Source: Arthrobacter sp. Hiyo8 | GTDB lineage: Bacteria > Actinomycetota > Actinomycetes > Actinomycetales > Micrococcaceae | Assembly: GCA_001549895.1 (NCBI GenBank) | Contig: AP014719.1 | Location: forward strand, 1,612,001 to 1,676,000 | DNA length: 64,000 nt | Reading direction: 5' to 3' | Part shown: one piece after another, positions 1 through 12,011 of the stretch | How positions within the stretch are numbered: the stretch's first letter is position 1 | How the letters are laid out: the number at the start of each line of letters is the position of its first letter | The notes under the pieces: model-generated | Databases searched by the model: none | Seen by the model: the letters and a program-made list of their open reading frames with translations, nothing else | What the model was told of the DNA's origin: nothing | Made by a program: the position numbers and the translations under genes

Positions 1-656
1 GGTTTCCAAGCCGTTGCCATGGTCCACCACAATGCGGTTTCCGCCGCCATACGGATGCCAGCCGGCGAAGGTGACCTTGCCGGCCGCGGCAGCATGGACC
101 TGGGTGCCGCACTGGGCCACGAAGTCCTGGCCGCGGTGGAACTCCCCAAACCGCCCGTGATGGGATTCACGCGGTAGCCGAAAGGCGAGGCCGTGGTCAG
201 AGTGTCCAGGGGCGCCCCCAGGGTGCCCTTGGAGGACGAGGTCTTGATGGTGCCGACGGACTGTGCGCTCAAGAGCTGCTTGAGCTTGCTGTCCGGATCC
301 GCCGTGGTTGACACTGCGGCACGGCTGAAGTCGATCGTGGCGCTTGCCGCGGCCGGAATCTCGGGCTGGGTGCCCACAGCCGAGGCGGCCTGGCTTGAAT
401 CCGCCGTGGCCGTCATGGCGCCGGTGCCCGGCATGGCGACTGTCAGGATGAGGCCCGTCGTGGCGAGGGCCACTCCGGCCTTCTGTCCCGCTCCGCTCGC
501 GGCGGCGAATTCGGCCATCTGCCGCAAAGGACCCTTGCGGCGGCGAAGTTCGCGATGGGGATCGCGCGGCCGCTCGTGCTCGACGGCGCTTGTGCTCCGC
601 AGCTCAGCAGTAGGACCGGACGCGCGCCTGCGGCCCCTGGTGTTCTGCGTGGTCAA
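1..656 (-). CDS. M23/LytM-family peptidase, partial (runs off left edge), frameshifted
   Basis: Zinc peptidase that cuts peptidoglycan outside the membrane. Only its N-terminal part is in the window. From a TTG at 656 (AGAGAGG 7 nt upstream) it reads a basic cytoplasmic stretch, one hydrophobic segment (AGVALATTGLILTVAMPG), an Ala/Ser-rich linker and the start of the peptidase fold: FHRGQDF, whose His and Asp are expected zinc ligands, then GWHPYGGGNRIVVDHG. The HxH ligand motif would lie beyond the edge. ITGGLG and EFHRGQ are in different frames, so one G is probably missing near 160. The TTG start is inferred from the ribosome-binding site; an in-frame ATG inside the hydrophobic region is less likely. 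A c-di-AMP riboswitch precedes it. Confidence 0.85.
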   Translation of the reverse strand, partial: MTTQNTRGRRRASGPTAELRSTSAVEHERPRDPHRELRRRKGPLRQMAEFAAASGAGQKAGVALATTGLILTVAMPGTGAMTATADSSQAASAVGTQPEIPAAASATIDFSRAAVSTTADPDSKLKQLLSAQSVGTIKTSSSKGTLGAPLDTLTTASPFGYRVNPITGGLGSSTAARTSWPSAAPRSMLPRPARSPSPAGIRMAAETALWWTMATAWK

Positions 657-671
657 GGTTTTCCTCTCTGG

Positions 672-855
672 CAAGCCTGCGAAGTTAGCTGTCGGATTCG
701 GGCCAGAGAGATCGTGGACCCGGTCCGCGCGAAGGGCACGAAACGCAAGGTACCCGGAGGGCCTTGCGTTGTTTGCACTTCCGCTACGGACTTCACCCCA
801 AGGCCGTCTTTCGACAGCCGATGGTGGTTCCTCCGTTTCTGCCAGTGAATGGACT
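672..855 (-). promoter_or_regulatory. c-di-AMP riboswitch (ydaO/yuaA class)
   Basis: On the minus strand, just upstream of the M23 peptidase start, the sequence contains the conserved blocks of the ydaO aptamer in order: GGAGGAACCACC, TTGGGGTGAAGTCCG and, near the 3' end, CCCGAATCCGACAGCTAAC followed by TTCGCAGGC. In actinomycetes this class typically precedes cell-wall hydrolase genes and switches expression off when c-di-AMP is bound; that role is family knowledge. The 5' boundary is approximate. Confidence 0.88.
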
Positions 856-990
856 AATCCACCTGATCCGCTGGCAGAACTCGGCTTCGGATCAGGTAAC
901 GCTTTGGTATCGGCGCCAGTATTTAACTATAGGGGATTAAGCCCCACGGTAATAATTTCGTTATCTTTGCGGGCGACCCCGCCGGGCCGG

Positions 991-1686
991 CTAGGCGACC
1001 GTGACAAACACGTGCGAGGCAACCTCAGGCGGCAGCTCCAGCGCGCCCTCGATATTGGGCACGCGAACGGAGATGTACTCCCCCACGCGCTCCAGGGACA
1101 CCCTGGCGCCCGGGCGGATTCCGCCCTCGTCCAGCTGGACCAGAAGTTCCGGTTCCACCTGGATCGGTTCAGCCAGCCGGCTGACGGTGACCCGGTTTTC
1201 AGGTGAATATTCGTTCATCGCGTCAAGAAGGTTGACCACGCCATCCGTAAAGGCGTGGGACGCGGCTCCACCCAGCGCTTCGAGTCCGGGAATGGGGTTG
1301 CCATAGGGCGATTCCGTGGGGTGGTCCAGCAACTCATAGAGCCGCCGTTCCACGCGCTCACTCATGACATGCTCCCAACGGCACGCTTCATCGTGCACGT
1401 AGGCCCAGTCCAGTCCAATGACATCTGCCAGGAGCCGTTCGGCGAGCCTGTGCTTGCGCATGACCTCGGTGGCGCGTTTCCGGCCCGTTTCAGTCAGCTC
1501 AAGGTGCCGGTCGTTGGACACAATCACCAGGCCGTCGCGCTCCATCCGCCCGATCGTCTGGGAAACGGTGGGGCCGGAGTGCCGCAAGCGCTCGGCGATG
1601 CGGGCGCGAAGAGCCACGATGTTCTCTTCTTCAAGCTCCAAAATGGTCCGAAGATACATCTCAGTGGTATCGATCAGATCCGTCAT
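991..1686 (-). CDS. dtxR: Iron-dependent repressor, DtxR/IdeR family
   Basis: Fe(II)-activated repressor of iron uptake and storage genes. 231 aa, close to DtxR/IdeR length, intact. N-terminal winged helix ([17 protein letters not shown]), then a dimerisation and metal-binding domain carrying all ligands expected from DtxR numbering: M10, H79, H98, C102, E105 and H106 ([12 protein letters not shown]), and a C-terminal SH3-like region after residue 150. ATG start with GAGGAG about 10 nt upstream. It is transcribed alone, away from serC. Likely targets in this window carry DtxR-type boxes at 53149-53167 and possibly 21629-21643. IdeR rather than MntR because of the SH3-like tail and the Cys102 ligand. 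Confidence 0.93.
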   Translation of the reverse strand: MTDLIDTTEMYLRTILELEEENIVALRARIAERLRHSGPTVSQTIGRMERDGLVIVSNDRHLELTETGRKRATEVMRKHRLAERLLADVIGLDWAYVHDEACRWEHVMSERVERRLYELLDHPTESPYGNPIPGLEALGGAASHAFTDGVVNLLDAMNEYSPENRVTVSRLAEPIQVEPELLVQLDEGGIRPGARVSLERVGEYISVRVPNIEGALELPPEVASHVFVTVA

Positions 1687-1930
1687 CCAGCTCAGCTCCT
1701 CGAGCGCAGTATCTTGCGTATTTTCGCCAGCTCCAAGCTTAGCTTATTTGGAATTACTCCGGATAATTCCGGCGCTTGTCCACCGCCCGGTCCGCCGTCC
1801 TCTCCTGAGCCGGCCGAACAATGGTTTCCACGTGGCGGACTATGACACCTTCGGTTCTGCCCGTGACTGCGGCGTCAGGCAGAATTGGGGAGTCGAAGGG
1901 GCAGCTTGCCACCTGCCACGACCCATCTAG

Positions 1931-3088
<1,158 letters not shown>

Positions 3089-3109
3089 GGGCCTGCCGCA
3101 TTCCCGCGG

Positions 3110-4447
3110 TCAGGACTGGTCGGCGTCGTCCGGGTGGGGATCCCGGGCGGCGCTGTCCCTTTTAACGGCGTCCCTATTAGCTGGACCCGCGCCTTGGGAC
3201 TCAATCCGGAAGAACCGCATCCCGCCGGCGCTGCGGTCGAAGCGGAGCCGCAACTGGCGCGCGCGGATGATCCACACGATGCCGACGACGGCGGTGCTGG
3301 CGCCCGCGGCCGCGGCCACGCCACAGCCCACCGGGGTCCGGCCACGTTGGACACCCAGCCGACGAACGGTGCACCGATGGGCGTTCCACCCATGAAAATG
3401 GCCATGTACAGCGCCATGACCCTGCCGCGCATGACAGGTTCGGTGGTGGACTGCACGTAGCCGTTGGCGCTCGTGATCATGGTCAGGGCAAACAGTCCGC
3501 AGGGAATCAATGCCAAGGCGAACATGGTGTAGTTCGGCGCCAGGGCGGCCAGTCCGCTCGCGAGGCCGAACCCGCCCGCCGCCGCGAAGATGAGCCGCAT
3601 GCGTGGCCTCCCTCGCCGGGCGGAAAGCAATGCTCCTGTGACGGAGCCGATCGCCATGACCGAGTTGAGCAGCCCGAATGCCCCCGCGTCCATGCCGAAC
3701 TCCGTGCCGACCATGGCCGCGATGAAGAGGACGAAGTTCAGTCCGAACGTGCCCATGATGAAGATCGCGACGAGGACAACCACAATGTCCGGGCGGTTGC
3801 GGACGTAGCGAAGCCCTTCACGGATGCGGCCTTTGCCAGCGGCGGCGCGGGGTTGGACGCGCAAGGAGGAAAGAGGGATGGCCGGATCGAGCCAAGCATT
3901 GCGAGGAAGGTCAAGGTATTGATCATGAATACCCAACCTGGCCCCACCGCCACCGTCAACACGCCGGCCACCGCGGGACCGATCATGCGGGCGACGTTGA
4001 AGGATGCGCTGTTCAACGCGACAGCGTTGGAAAGATAGTCGTCCTTGACCAGCTCGGACACGAACGTCTGGCGGACGGGGCGTCAAGTGCCGAGACGACG
4101 CCAAGCAACAGCGCGAACACGTAGACATGCCACAACTGCGCCGCACCGCTTAGGACCAGGAGTCCCAAGCCAGTGCTCAGGACCGCCATGGCCGATTGCG
4201 TCATGACGAGGAGCCTGCGCCGGCTGTAGCGGTCGGCAAGCAGTCCGGCCCACGGCGCCAGGAAAAGCTGCGGACCCAGTTGGAGGGCCAAGGTCACGCC
4301 CATCGCCCCGGCATCGTGGTTGCTCAGATGGGCGAAGACCAGCCAGTCCTGGGCAGTCCGTTGCATCCACGTGCCGATATTGGAAACGAGCGCACCGATG
4401 AACCAAATGCGGTAGTTAAGGACACCGAGCGATTTGAAGGTGGACAT
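3110..4447 (-). CDS. MFS exporter (MFS_3/EntS-like), three frame breaks
   Basis: Proton-driven inner-membrane exporter of the 12-helix major facilitator superfamily; substrate unknown. The N-terminus (MSTFKSLGVLNYRIWF) and the GLLADRYSRRRLL loop between helices 2 and 3 fit the MFS_3 group of drug and siderophore exporters. The reading crosses three frames: breaks near 4078 (C run, DAP then VRQTFVSELV), near 3885, and near 3335 (G run, before GCGVAAAAGAST). Each is closed by one added base, so the gene is probably intact. It ends in a basic cytoplasmic tail. Start ATG 4447 has AAGGTGG upstream, and it lies 44 nt downstream of the DUF3027 gene, possibly in one operon. Confidence 0.82.
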
Positions 4448-4491
4448 CAGTTGCCACCTTCACGAAATTCACTCGCCGGGTCCGCCAAGGG

Positions 4492-4979
4492 CTAGTCAGC
4501 CTCGATGTCGTCGGCGTCGTCGCTCTCTTGTTCGTCACCCGGGGCGGCGACGTCCTCACGGGAAGGGTCGCCGTCGTCGTCCGCGTCAACGGGGACGCCG
4601 GCTTCCTCCGCCTCCTCGGCCGCGGTAGCCTCGTCCTCCGGACGGACGCGCTTTGCCAAGGCACCCATTCAGGAGCGAGGATGGAGTCCTCGGACGGCAG
4701 CAAGCCAAGCTCGCTGACGGTGACCACTTTGGAGCGCGAGTTGCGGGTCACGACGGCGTACCACTGCCACCCGCCGTACCCGGCCAGCCGCGATTCGAAC
4801 AGGTGCGTGACGACGCGTTCGCCTTCCGAGCGCGCGGCAATATGCGGCCCGATTTCTGCCGGCTTGGCAATGGTCTCCACCGCATTGCGGGCGACGTCGA
4901 CGGCGGCCGCAAGGAAAGCGTCCGGCTTGCCGACGCGCCACACAGGAATGCCGGTGCGGGGTTTCGCCGTTGATGTCAT
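4492..4979 (-). CDS. DUF3027 family protein, one frame break
   Basis: Member of the actinobacterial DUF3027 family; function unknown. The conserved core is visible: VETIAKPAEIGPHIAARSEG, then YGGWQWYAVVTR and DSILAPEWVPW. After one missing G near 4657 the reading continues as AKRVRPEDEATAAEEAEEAG and an acidic Asp/Glu-rich C-terminal tail ending at TAG 4492. ATG start at 4979; an upstream in-frame ATG is possible and no strong ribosome-binding site decides. It sits immediately downstream of the cold-shock gene. I recall the same adjacency with serC in mycobacteria (family knowledge). Confidence 0.85.
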
Positions 4980-4986
4980 GGCAGGT

Positions 4987-5369
4987 TTAGGCTTCCAGCT
5001 CGTCGGCAACCTTGCGCAGGGCTGCTGCGATGGCTTTGCCCTTGGCGCCTTCAGGGTACTTGCCGGCGGACAACGTGCCGGAGAGGTTGTCCAGTACAGA
5101 TACGAGATCCTGGACTACCGGAGCGAGCTCGCGGGCGTTCATGCGCTTGGCCTTGGCGATGGAAGGCAACTTGTCCAGGACCCGGAGGCCCAGCGCCTGG
5201 GCGCCCGGCGACCGTCGGCGACGCCGAACTCAACCCGGGTTCCTGCCTTGAGATCCGCTACGCCTTCGGGCAGTGCGGATTTGGGCAGAAACACTTCCTG
5301 GCCGTCCTCTGCTGCGAGGAATCCGAAGCCTTTTTCCTTGTCATACCACTTGACCTTGCCGGTGGGCAC
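4987..5369 (-). CDS. Cold-shock-domain protein with C-terminal extension
   Basis: Single-stranded RNA/DNA-binding cold-shock protein, about 127 aa, nearly twice the length of a classical CspA. Residues 1-65 form the domain ([16 protein letters not shown] with the RNP1-like motif, then [12 protein letters not shown]; the usual RNP2 VFVH is altered to VFLP). The extension ([19 protein letters not shown] and onwards) is predicted helical and ends in RKVADELEA. One G is missing near 5208 (VADGRR to GAQALGLR). GTG start at 5369 with AGAAGG upstream. This is the mycobacterial CspB-type long form, and it sits upstream of DUF3027. Confidence 0.87.
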
Positions 5370-5612
5370 GTAATCAACCTTCTTCGTTCTTACTTGCGAG
5401 ACACAGCCGGCACGCCACCGCATCCGCAGGAGACTGCGGGAATAGGGGTGACTGCCTGGACCATGTTGGTCTATTGCTTCAAGGTTATCCTGCCCGGCCA
5501 CCGATTCGCGCTTTGAGACCCCGCAGGCAGGTCCCGCCGCCTTTTGCCCGCGGCCAGGCTGCACCCTTGCCTGGAACAGGGGATGCGGCCCGGGACTGTT
5601 AGCGTTGCTTCC

Positions 5613-5828
5613 ATGATTCCCCACGACTTCCGCCGCCCGCTCACGATCGTTGCCGCCGTCGTCGCAGTCCTGTCCCTGGCTTCCGTAGCCGCCGTCATGG
5701 GGATCGCTTTCGCCAACGGAGTGGCACCGGTGTGGGTTACGTCCACCGCTCTCTACGGGCTGCCGCTCGCCTTTATTTTGATGGCCGCGCTGGTGGTGGA
5801 CGCTGTGTGGGCGCGGCGTCGGCAATGA
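5613..5828 (+). CDS. Small two-helix membrane protein
   Basis: 71-aa hydrophobic protein of unknown function, intact. Two predicted transmembrane helices (about residues 10-34 and 43-65), short basic ends, and a C-terminal ARRRQ. Start ATG 5613 is preferred because the segment upstream in the same frame is not hydrophobic and not protein-like. It is on the plus strand, 49 nt before the Helicase_C_3 gene, and divergent from the cold-shock gene. I do not recognise a named family. Confidence 0.6.
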   Translation: MIPHDFRRPLTIVAAVVAVLSLASVAAVMGIAFANGVAPVWVTSTALYGLPLAFILMAALVVDAVWARRRQ

Positions 5829-5877
5829 GCAGCCGGAAAGCCCGACGGCGGACCCGGCTGGCTGTAACGTTGAATTG

Positions 5878-8335
5878 ATGTCCCTTATTCGCGCGCTCAG
5901 CAAGGAACTGGAAGCGCGCAGCGATGATTCGCTGCGGGCCCTGTTTGCAGCGCGGCCGGACCTCATCTCCCCGGTGGTCCCGGACTTCGCTGCGCTCGCG
6001 GCGCGGGCAAGCGCCCGCGTCAGCGTGCAGCGCGCCTTGGAACGGCTCAACAAACCGGAGATGCAGGTACTGGAGACACTCCACCTATGCACCAACACGG
6101 ACACGGGCCACAGCGTGTCGGCGGCGGGACTCAAGAAGTGCATCAATGGCGCCACCCTTGCCGCGCTCGAGCCGATCCTGAACAAGCTCCAGGAACTCGC
6201 CCTCATCCACCGGGCCGATCCGCCGGCCACGGTCCACAATCCGGGGCGGCAGCGGTTCTACTTGCCGGTGGGCAGCCTCAAGGACGTCATCGGCATCTAT
6301 CCGGCCGGTTTGGGCCGCAGCTACACCGAGTTGGTTCGGCTGCAACCGGCCTTCGCCCAGCGCGTGGTGCATCTCGTTGCCGAACTCCACCAGAGCGGCG
6401 CCGATATCCTGGCCGCCACGACGCCCATGGATGCTGCGTTGGCGCTGCAACGTTGGACCTCGACGCCGGAGAACCTTCAGCACATCCTGTCCGAGGCACC
6501 CGTACGGACGCGTCCCTTTTGAACAAGTTCGGCAGTTGGGCCATGGGGGCCGTTCCCAGGCCCAGCGCAAGGCTTCCGTGCTCCATGAAGGCCGCGACGT
6601 CGGTCCCGTGGACTGGCTCCTGGCCCGCGGTCTGCTTGTCCCCTTGGACGCCGGCCACGTTGAGCTCCCGCACAGCGTGGGCCTGTCCCTGCGCGGCGGC
6701 GCAATCGTGGACCACTTCACCTTGAAGCCTCCCGTTCCTGAACTGGGCCAGACGAGTGCCGCGTTGCGCCGGAACGCCGCCATGGGTGCCATCGCAGAAG
6801 CGCTCCGGTTGGTGGGTGAACTCCTCTACGCGGTCCGCGAGCAGCCCGTGGTCACCCTGCGCAGCGGAGGGGTGGGCGTGCGCGAGCTCAAACGCCTTGC
6901 CGACAGCCTCCGCCTGGGCTTGTCCGAGACCGCCCTGATCCTCGAGCTCAGTGCGTTGTCCGGATTGCTGCGGCTCGATGTGGACAGTTCCACCTGGGTG
7001 CAGCCGCCATCGCTGGAATGGCTCACGCTCCCCCGCCAGGAACAGTGGCTCTGGCTGGTCAACGCCTGGCTCGCGAGCGAGCGCGCCCCCTCCCTTGTGG
7101 GCCAAACCCTTCCCGGGCCCGCCACCACGGCACCGCGATCCGGCTCTCCGGCAACCCCCATCAATGCCCTGTCCGCAGAGGCCCAACGCCCTGACGCTCC
7201 GCTGGTCCGCAAGCGGATCCTGGAGATCCTCGAAGAGCTCACCCTCGAGGTGGAAGCACCGGACGGCAAAGCTCCAGTGCTGAACGCCGAGGCCGTCATG
7301 GAACGCGCGGAATGGTCCCAGCCCCGGATGTCGCGGCGGTTCAGCTCCCTTGTCCGCGGGATCCTGCACGAAGCCGAACTCCTGGGGCTCATGGGCTCCG
7401 GCGCCCTGACCCAGCTTGGTTCGGCGATCGCCACCGAACAGCCCGAGTTGGCCCTCAGCATCCTCGGCGAACATCTGCCCGCCGCCGTCAACCACGTCCT
7501 GCTCCAAGCGGACCTGACCGCCGTCGCGCCGGGGTACCTGGCACCTGAACTGAGCGAAAAACTGCTCTTGATCGCCGACGCCGAAGGCCAGGGCCCGGCC
7601 ACGATCTTCCGCTTCTCCGGAGATTCGATCCGGCGCGCGCTGGACGCCGGCCAGGACGCCGAAACCATCCTCGCGTTCCTGCGCACCCACTCTGCCACTG
7701 ACGTTCCGCAGCCGCTCCGCTACTTGATCAAGGACATTGCCTCGAGGCACGGCCGGCTGCGGGTCGCGAGCAGCCCCAGTTTCATCCAAAGTGACGACGA
7801 GGCCGCCATCGCCGAGCTCGTCCGCGAGCCCGGGCCGCAAGCCTGGGGCTTGTCCGGATCGCCCCACGGTACTGACCTCCAGCGCGAGCCCCCGGGAGAC
7901 CGTGAGGGTGCTGCGCGAGCTGGGACTCTCGCCTGCCGTGCAGGAGGCGGAGACCGCCGTCGTGCGCTATAAGAGGACGGCGTCGGTGGCCGCTGGCGCC
8001 CGTCCCGTGTATACGGCGCCCGCACCGCACCACCGGACGACGACGTCGACGCCCAGCTCGCGGTGTTGAGGCACCATCGGGCGGTCCACGGCGAGGTGAC
8101 CGGCGAGGCGGCAACGCAACTGGGCCTCGAAACCCTGCAGAGGGCCATCCGGCTGAAGCAAGCGGTCACCATGAACGTGGTTGACGGCTTGGGGAATTCC
8201 AACACCGAAACCGTTGTTCCGGTATCGGTGTCCGGAGGGCGCGTCCGGGTGTTCGACGCCGCCAGGGACACCGAAAGAGTCTTGTCCATCCATCGCATCA
8301 TCGATGTGGAACCTGCGGGCGAGCCGCACAAGTGA
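5878..8335 (+). CDS. Helicase_C_3 (XPB-associated) domain protein, several frame breaks
   Basis: Large soluble protein of about 820 aa, of the type that sits next to XPB helicase in actinomycetes; thought to assist it, but its activity is not established. It starts [23 protein letters not shown] and alternates winged-helix-like segments ([20 protein letters not shown]) with the Helicase_C_3 region (about residues 480-620: [20 protein letters not shown]). The C-terminal part ends [18 protein letters not shown]. It lacks Walker motifs. Breaks: near 6500 (possibly one extra C), two near 7855-7866 and one near 8033; all restore with single-base edits in C or G runs. The XPB gene follows 10 nt after the stop, so the two are co-transcribed. 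Confidence 0.82.
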
Positions 8336-8345
8336 GGAAGCAATA

Positions 8346-9985
8346 GTGAGCGACGGTCCGCTGATCGTACAGAGCGACAAAACCATCCTGCTGGAAGTCG
8401 ACCACGAGCTCGCCACCGAGGCACGGCATGCGATCGCGGCGTTCGCCGAGCTTGAGCGCGCCCCGAACACGTCCACAGCTACCGGCTCACCCCTTTGGGC
8501 CTGTGGAATGCGCGCGCGGCGGGACTGGACGCCGAAAAAGTCCTCGACACTCTCCTGCGCTATTCCCGTTTCCCGGTGCCGCACTCTTTGCTGATCGACA
8601 TCGAAGAGACCATGTCCCGCTACGGCCGCTTGCGCCTGGAAAAGGACCCGCAACACGGATTGGTCATGCGGACCACCGACTACCCCGTACTCGAGGAAGT
8701 CAGCCGGGCCAAGAAAATCGCGCCGTTGCTGGGGCCCAGGATCGACGGCGAAACCGTCGTGGTGCATTCCTCCCAGCGGGGACAGCTCAAGCAATTGCTG
8801 CTCAAGCTCGGATGGCCGGCCGAGGACCTCGCCGGCTACGTGGACGGCACGCCGCACCTGATCGCCTTGAACGAGGACGGTTGGCACCTGCGGCCGTACC
8901 AGAAGCTTGCCACGGAGAACTTCTGGGCGGGCGGCAGCGGCGTCGTCGTGCTGCCCTGTGGCGCGGCAAGACCTTGGTGGGGCCGCAGCCATGGCTACGA
9001 GCTCCACCACCACGCTGATCCTGGTGACCAACACGGTCGCGGCCCGGCAATGGAAGGACGAACTCCTCAAGCGGACGTCGCTGACGGAGGAGGAGATCGG
9101 CGAGTATTCGGGCGCGGTCAAGGAAGTCCGGCCCGTCACGATCGCGACCTACCAGGTCCTGACCACCAAGCGCGGAGGCCTTTACCCGCACCTGGAACTC
9201 GTGGACGGGCACGATTGGGACTCATCATCTACGACGAGGTCCATCTCCTCCCGGCTCCGATCTTCCGGATGACCGCGGACCTGCAGGCCCGGCGGCGCCT
9301 GGGACTCACGGCGACGCTTGTGCGTGAGGATGGCCGCGAGGGCGAGGTCTTCAGCTTGATCGGTCCCAAACGCTACGACGCACCGTGGAAGGACATCGAA
9401 GCCCAGGGCTACATTGCGCCGGCGGACTGCGTGGAGGTCCGGGTAGACCTGCCTAGGGACGAGCGCGTGGCCTACGCGATGGCTGAGGATGCGGACAAGT
9501 ACCGGCTCTGCGCGACGTCCGAGACCAAGACCCACTTGGTGGAGCAGCTCGTTGCCCTGCACCAAGGCGAGCCGCTGCTGGTGATCGGCCAGTACATCGA
9601 CCAGTTGGATGAGATCGGCGAGCGCCTGGACGCTCCCGTGATCAAGGGCGATACGACAGTCAAGGTGCGGCAGAAGCTCTTCGACGCCTTCCGGGCCGGT
9701 GACATCAAGACCCTCGTGGTATCCAAGGTGGCCAACTTCTCGATCGACCTACCCGAGGCATCCGTGGCGATCCAAGTGTCGGGGTCTTTCGGTTCCCGCC
9801 AGGAGGAAGCTCAACGCTTGGGGCGCCTGCTTCGGCCCAAGCAGGACGGCCGCGCGGCACGCTTCTACTCCTTGGTGGCCCGGGACACCCTCGACCAGGA
9901 TTTTGCGGCCAAACGGCAGCGCTTCCTCGCCGAACAGGGCTACGCCTACCGGATCATGGACGCCAAGGACGTACCCGCCGGGTAA
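8346..9985 (+). CDS. DNA repair helicase XPB, three frame breaks
   Basis: Superfamily-2 3'-5' DNA helicase of the XPB/ERCC3 family. About 545 aa. N-terminal XPB domain, then HLRPYQKLATENFWAGG, Walker A CGAGKTLVGAA, the DEVH box (IIYDEVHLLP), motif III GLTATLVREDG, and in the C-terminal RecA domain SIDLPEASVAIQVSG and QRLGRLLRPK. Three breaks fall in runs: near 8472 (C), near 8963 inside Walker A (GG for GGG) and near 9218 (G). GTG start at 8346 with GAGGAAG upstream. Bacterial XPB occurs in actinomycetes and a few other groups. The Helicase_C_3 gene directly upstream is its regular partner. Confidence 0.92.
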
Positions 9986-10004
9986 GGCGCGTCATTTTTT
10001 CTGG

Positions 10005-10232
10005 CTAGGCAACCAGCTGTTGTGCGTGTTCCTGGGGCTGCGCTCCTTGCCGCACGACGACGTCGACCACAGCCCAGGACTCCTCGTCCTTGAGCTGCGC
10101 ATCCGCGAAGCGTTCGGCGGCGCGGCGGTCGCTGAAGTCCTCGTGCTCGATGCGTCCGGAGAGCGTGTCCAGGTAGCTGACATGGAATTCGACGTCTTGA
10201 ATTTCAACGCGTGATTCTTGTTTGTTTTCCAT
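10005..10232 (-). CDS. Small hypothetical protein
   Basis: 75-aa acidic, soluble protein, intact, starting MENKQESRVEIQDVEFHVSYL. No signal peptide or membrane segment. Charged residues dominate (EHEDFSDRRAAERFADAQLKDEES), with a short beta-rich end (WAVVDVVVRQG). I recognise no family. It lies convergent with XPB (19 nt between stops) and faces away from the LysR-type regulator. ATG start at 10232; no convincing ribosome-binding site. Confidence 0.6.
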   Translation of the reverse strand: MENKQESRVEIQDVEFHVSYLDTLSGRIEHEDFSDRRAAERFADAQLKDEESWAVVDVVVRQGAQPQEHAQQLVA

Positions 10233-10324
10233 GGCTCAAGTGTGAATCCGGGGTCCGACAATTTAGGACTGTGCCCGCGGCGTGTTGGCTTTTGGCCGGA
10301 TTGCCGAGGCCTGCGCAGCACCAT

Positions 10325-11233
10325 TCAGGCCCTGCGCAGCACTTCCGCGGCGGTGCTCCGGACCGCCTCGGTCACAGCGTCCAATATGCGCGACGGTGTC
10401 CGCCACCTTTGCCAGTACAGAGGCACGTCCAATGGCCGCTCAGGCGCGAGTTCCACCAGGGATCCATCGGCTATGTCCCGGCCGCATTGCGGTTCAGGCA
10501 GCAATCCCCACCCGAGCCCCAAACGAATGGCCTCGGCAAACTCCTGGCTGGACGGAACAAAGTGGCGCGGGCCTGCAGGCTCCATCCCACGAGCCGCACC
10601 GCCCAGGAGTTCCAGGAAGCGGTGCTGGTACTCGTCCTTGCGGTCGAAGTCGACGGCGGGAGCAGCGCAGAGCGAGGCGACATCGACGCCGTCGGGAAGC
10701 CACCGTGCCCTGAAGCCCGGAGTGGTGACGGCACGGTATCGCATGCTCCCGAGCGGCTCCACCCGGCATCCCTGCACCGGCTCAGGAGTCGCGGTCACTG
10801 CGGCCATGACAGTTCCGGCGCGCAGCATGGACGTGGAATACTGCTCGTCGTCGCGGTGAAGATCGAAGACAGCGTTCAGCTCCGCGGGAACCCTTGTCAG
10901 GGCCTTGAGGAACCAGACGGACAAGGAATCCGCGTTGACCACGATCGGAACCGAGACCATCGGGGATTCGCCGGGCAGGCCCAGTTCAAGTTCGGCGTCG
11001 GCCTCCAACTGGGCGAGCTGCCGCGCCAATCTGAGCACCACATGTCCCGACTCCGTGGCCTGGACCGGATTGCTGCGCTGCAGCAATACCCTTCCGGACG
11101 CTTGTTCAAGCGCCTTGAGACGCTGGGAGACCGCCGACGGCGTGATGTTCAGTGACCGGGCGGCGGCGTCGAGCGTGCCTTCCGTGAGCACGGCGGCGAA
11201 GGTGTGCAACTGTTCGGAGGAGAATCTGGCCAT
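10325..11233 (-). CDS. lysG: LysR-type regulator, LysG/ArgP group
   Basis: Transcriptional activator that senses basic amino acids and drives the divergent exporter gene lysE. 302 aa, intact. Helix-turn-helix at residues 4-63 (LHTFAAVLTEGTLDAAARSL, then NITPSAVSQRLKALE), followed by the two-lobed effector domain. The LysG/ArgP/IciA assignment rests on the N-terminus and on divergent pairing with lysE, 69 nt apart, as in the Corynebacterium lysG-lysE pair. The shared gap (11234-11302) holds the promoters. Confidence 0.88.
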   Translation of the reverse strand: MARFSSEQLHTFAAVLTEGTLDAAARSLNITPSAVSQRLKALEQASGRVLLQRSNPVQATESGHVVLRLARQLAQLEADAELELGLPGESPMVSVPIVVNADSLSVWFLKALTRVPAELNAVFDLHRDDEQYSTSMLRAGTVMAAVTATPEPVQGCRVEPLGSMRYRAVTTPGFRARWLPDGVDVASLCAAPAVDFDRKDEYQHRFLELLGGAARGMEPAGPRHFVPSSQEFAEAIRLGLGWGLLPEPQCGRDIADGSLVELAPERPLDVPLYWQRWRTPSRILDAVTEAVRSTAAEVLRRA

Positions 11234-11302
11234 AAGACAATCTTACGATGCTTAAGAATAATTAGCTGGACTAATGACGAAGGTGGAACTTAGCCTCGAA
11301 GA

Positions 11303-11936
11303 ATGAACTCCCCCGACGTCTTCCACGCCGCCGGTTTGGGCCTCGGCACAGGCCTGGCCCTCATTGTCGCGATTGGCGCCCAAAATGCCTTCGTCCTCCG
11401 GCAGGGCATCCGCGGCGAGCATATCGGTGCGGTCGTTGCCGTGTGCGCCATCTCGGACGCCGTGCTCATCGCGGCCGGGTACTCGGCACAGGCGCCCTGC
11501 TCGCCGCGGCGCCTGCCGCCGTCGTCGTTCTCCGCTATGTCGGTGCGGCATTCCTGGTGACATACGGCGTGATGGCGGCACGGCGCATCCTAAGGCCGCA
11601 AGCGCTCGTCTCCGCGGAACCTGGACCGTCGGGGCCGGCCGAAGCGGACTGGCGTCAGCACTGGCGACTGTCATGGCGCTGACATGGCTCAACCCCCACG
11701 TCTACCTGGACACCGTATTGCTCCTGGGATCCGTGGCGAACGCGCAAGGACCCGGGCTGCAGTGGTGGTTCGGCGCCGGAGCCATGCTGGGCAGTATCCT
11801 ATGGTTCTGTTCCCTCGGCTTCGGCGCGAAACTGCTGCGCGGATTCTTTGCGCGACCGGCGTCCTGGCGAATCCTTGACGGCGGAATTGCTGTCACCATG
11901 GTGGGACTCGGCGTCGGGCTGGCTCTCGGCAGTTAG
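11303..11936 (+). CDS. lysE: LysE-type amino acid exporter, two frame breaks
   Basis: Membrane exporter of lysine/arginine type amino acids, about 211 aa when read through two breaks. Starts [20 protein letters not shown], then the LysE signature [18 protein letters not shown], and later [18 protein letters not shown] with the conserved NP-H-Y region. Five to six hydrophobic helices. Breaks: near 11478 (GGGG read as GGG before [12 protein letters not shown]) and near 11637 (G run before [12 protein letters not shown]). Both restore with one G. Divergent from lysG, which presumably controls it. Confidence 0.88.
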
Positions 11937-12011
11937 CCCGGGCCCACAACCACGACACCCCGATAATTCTCACAACAAGCGTCCAGTCAACTCCCAGAAA
12001 CTGGGAGCATC

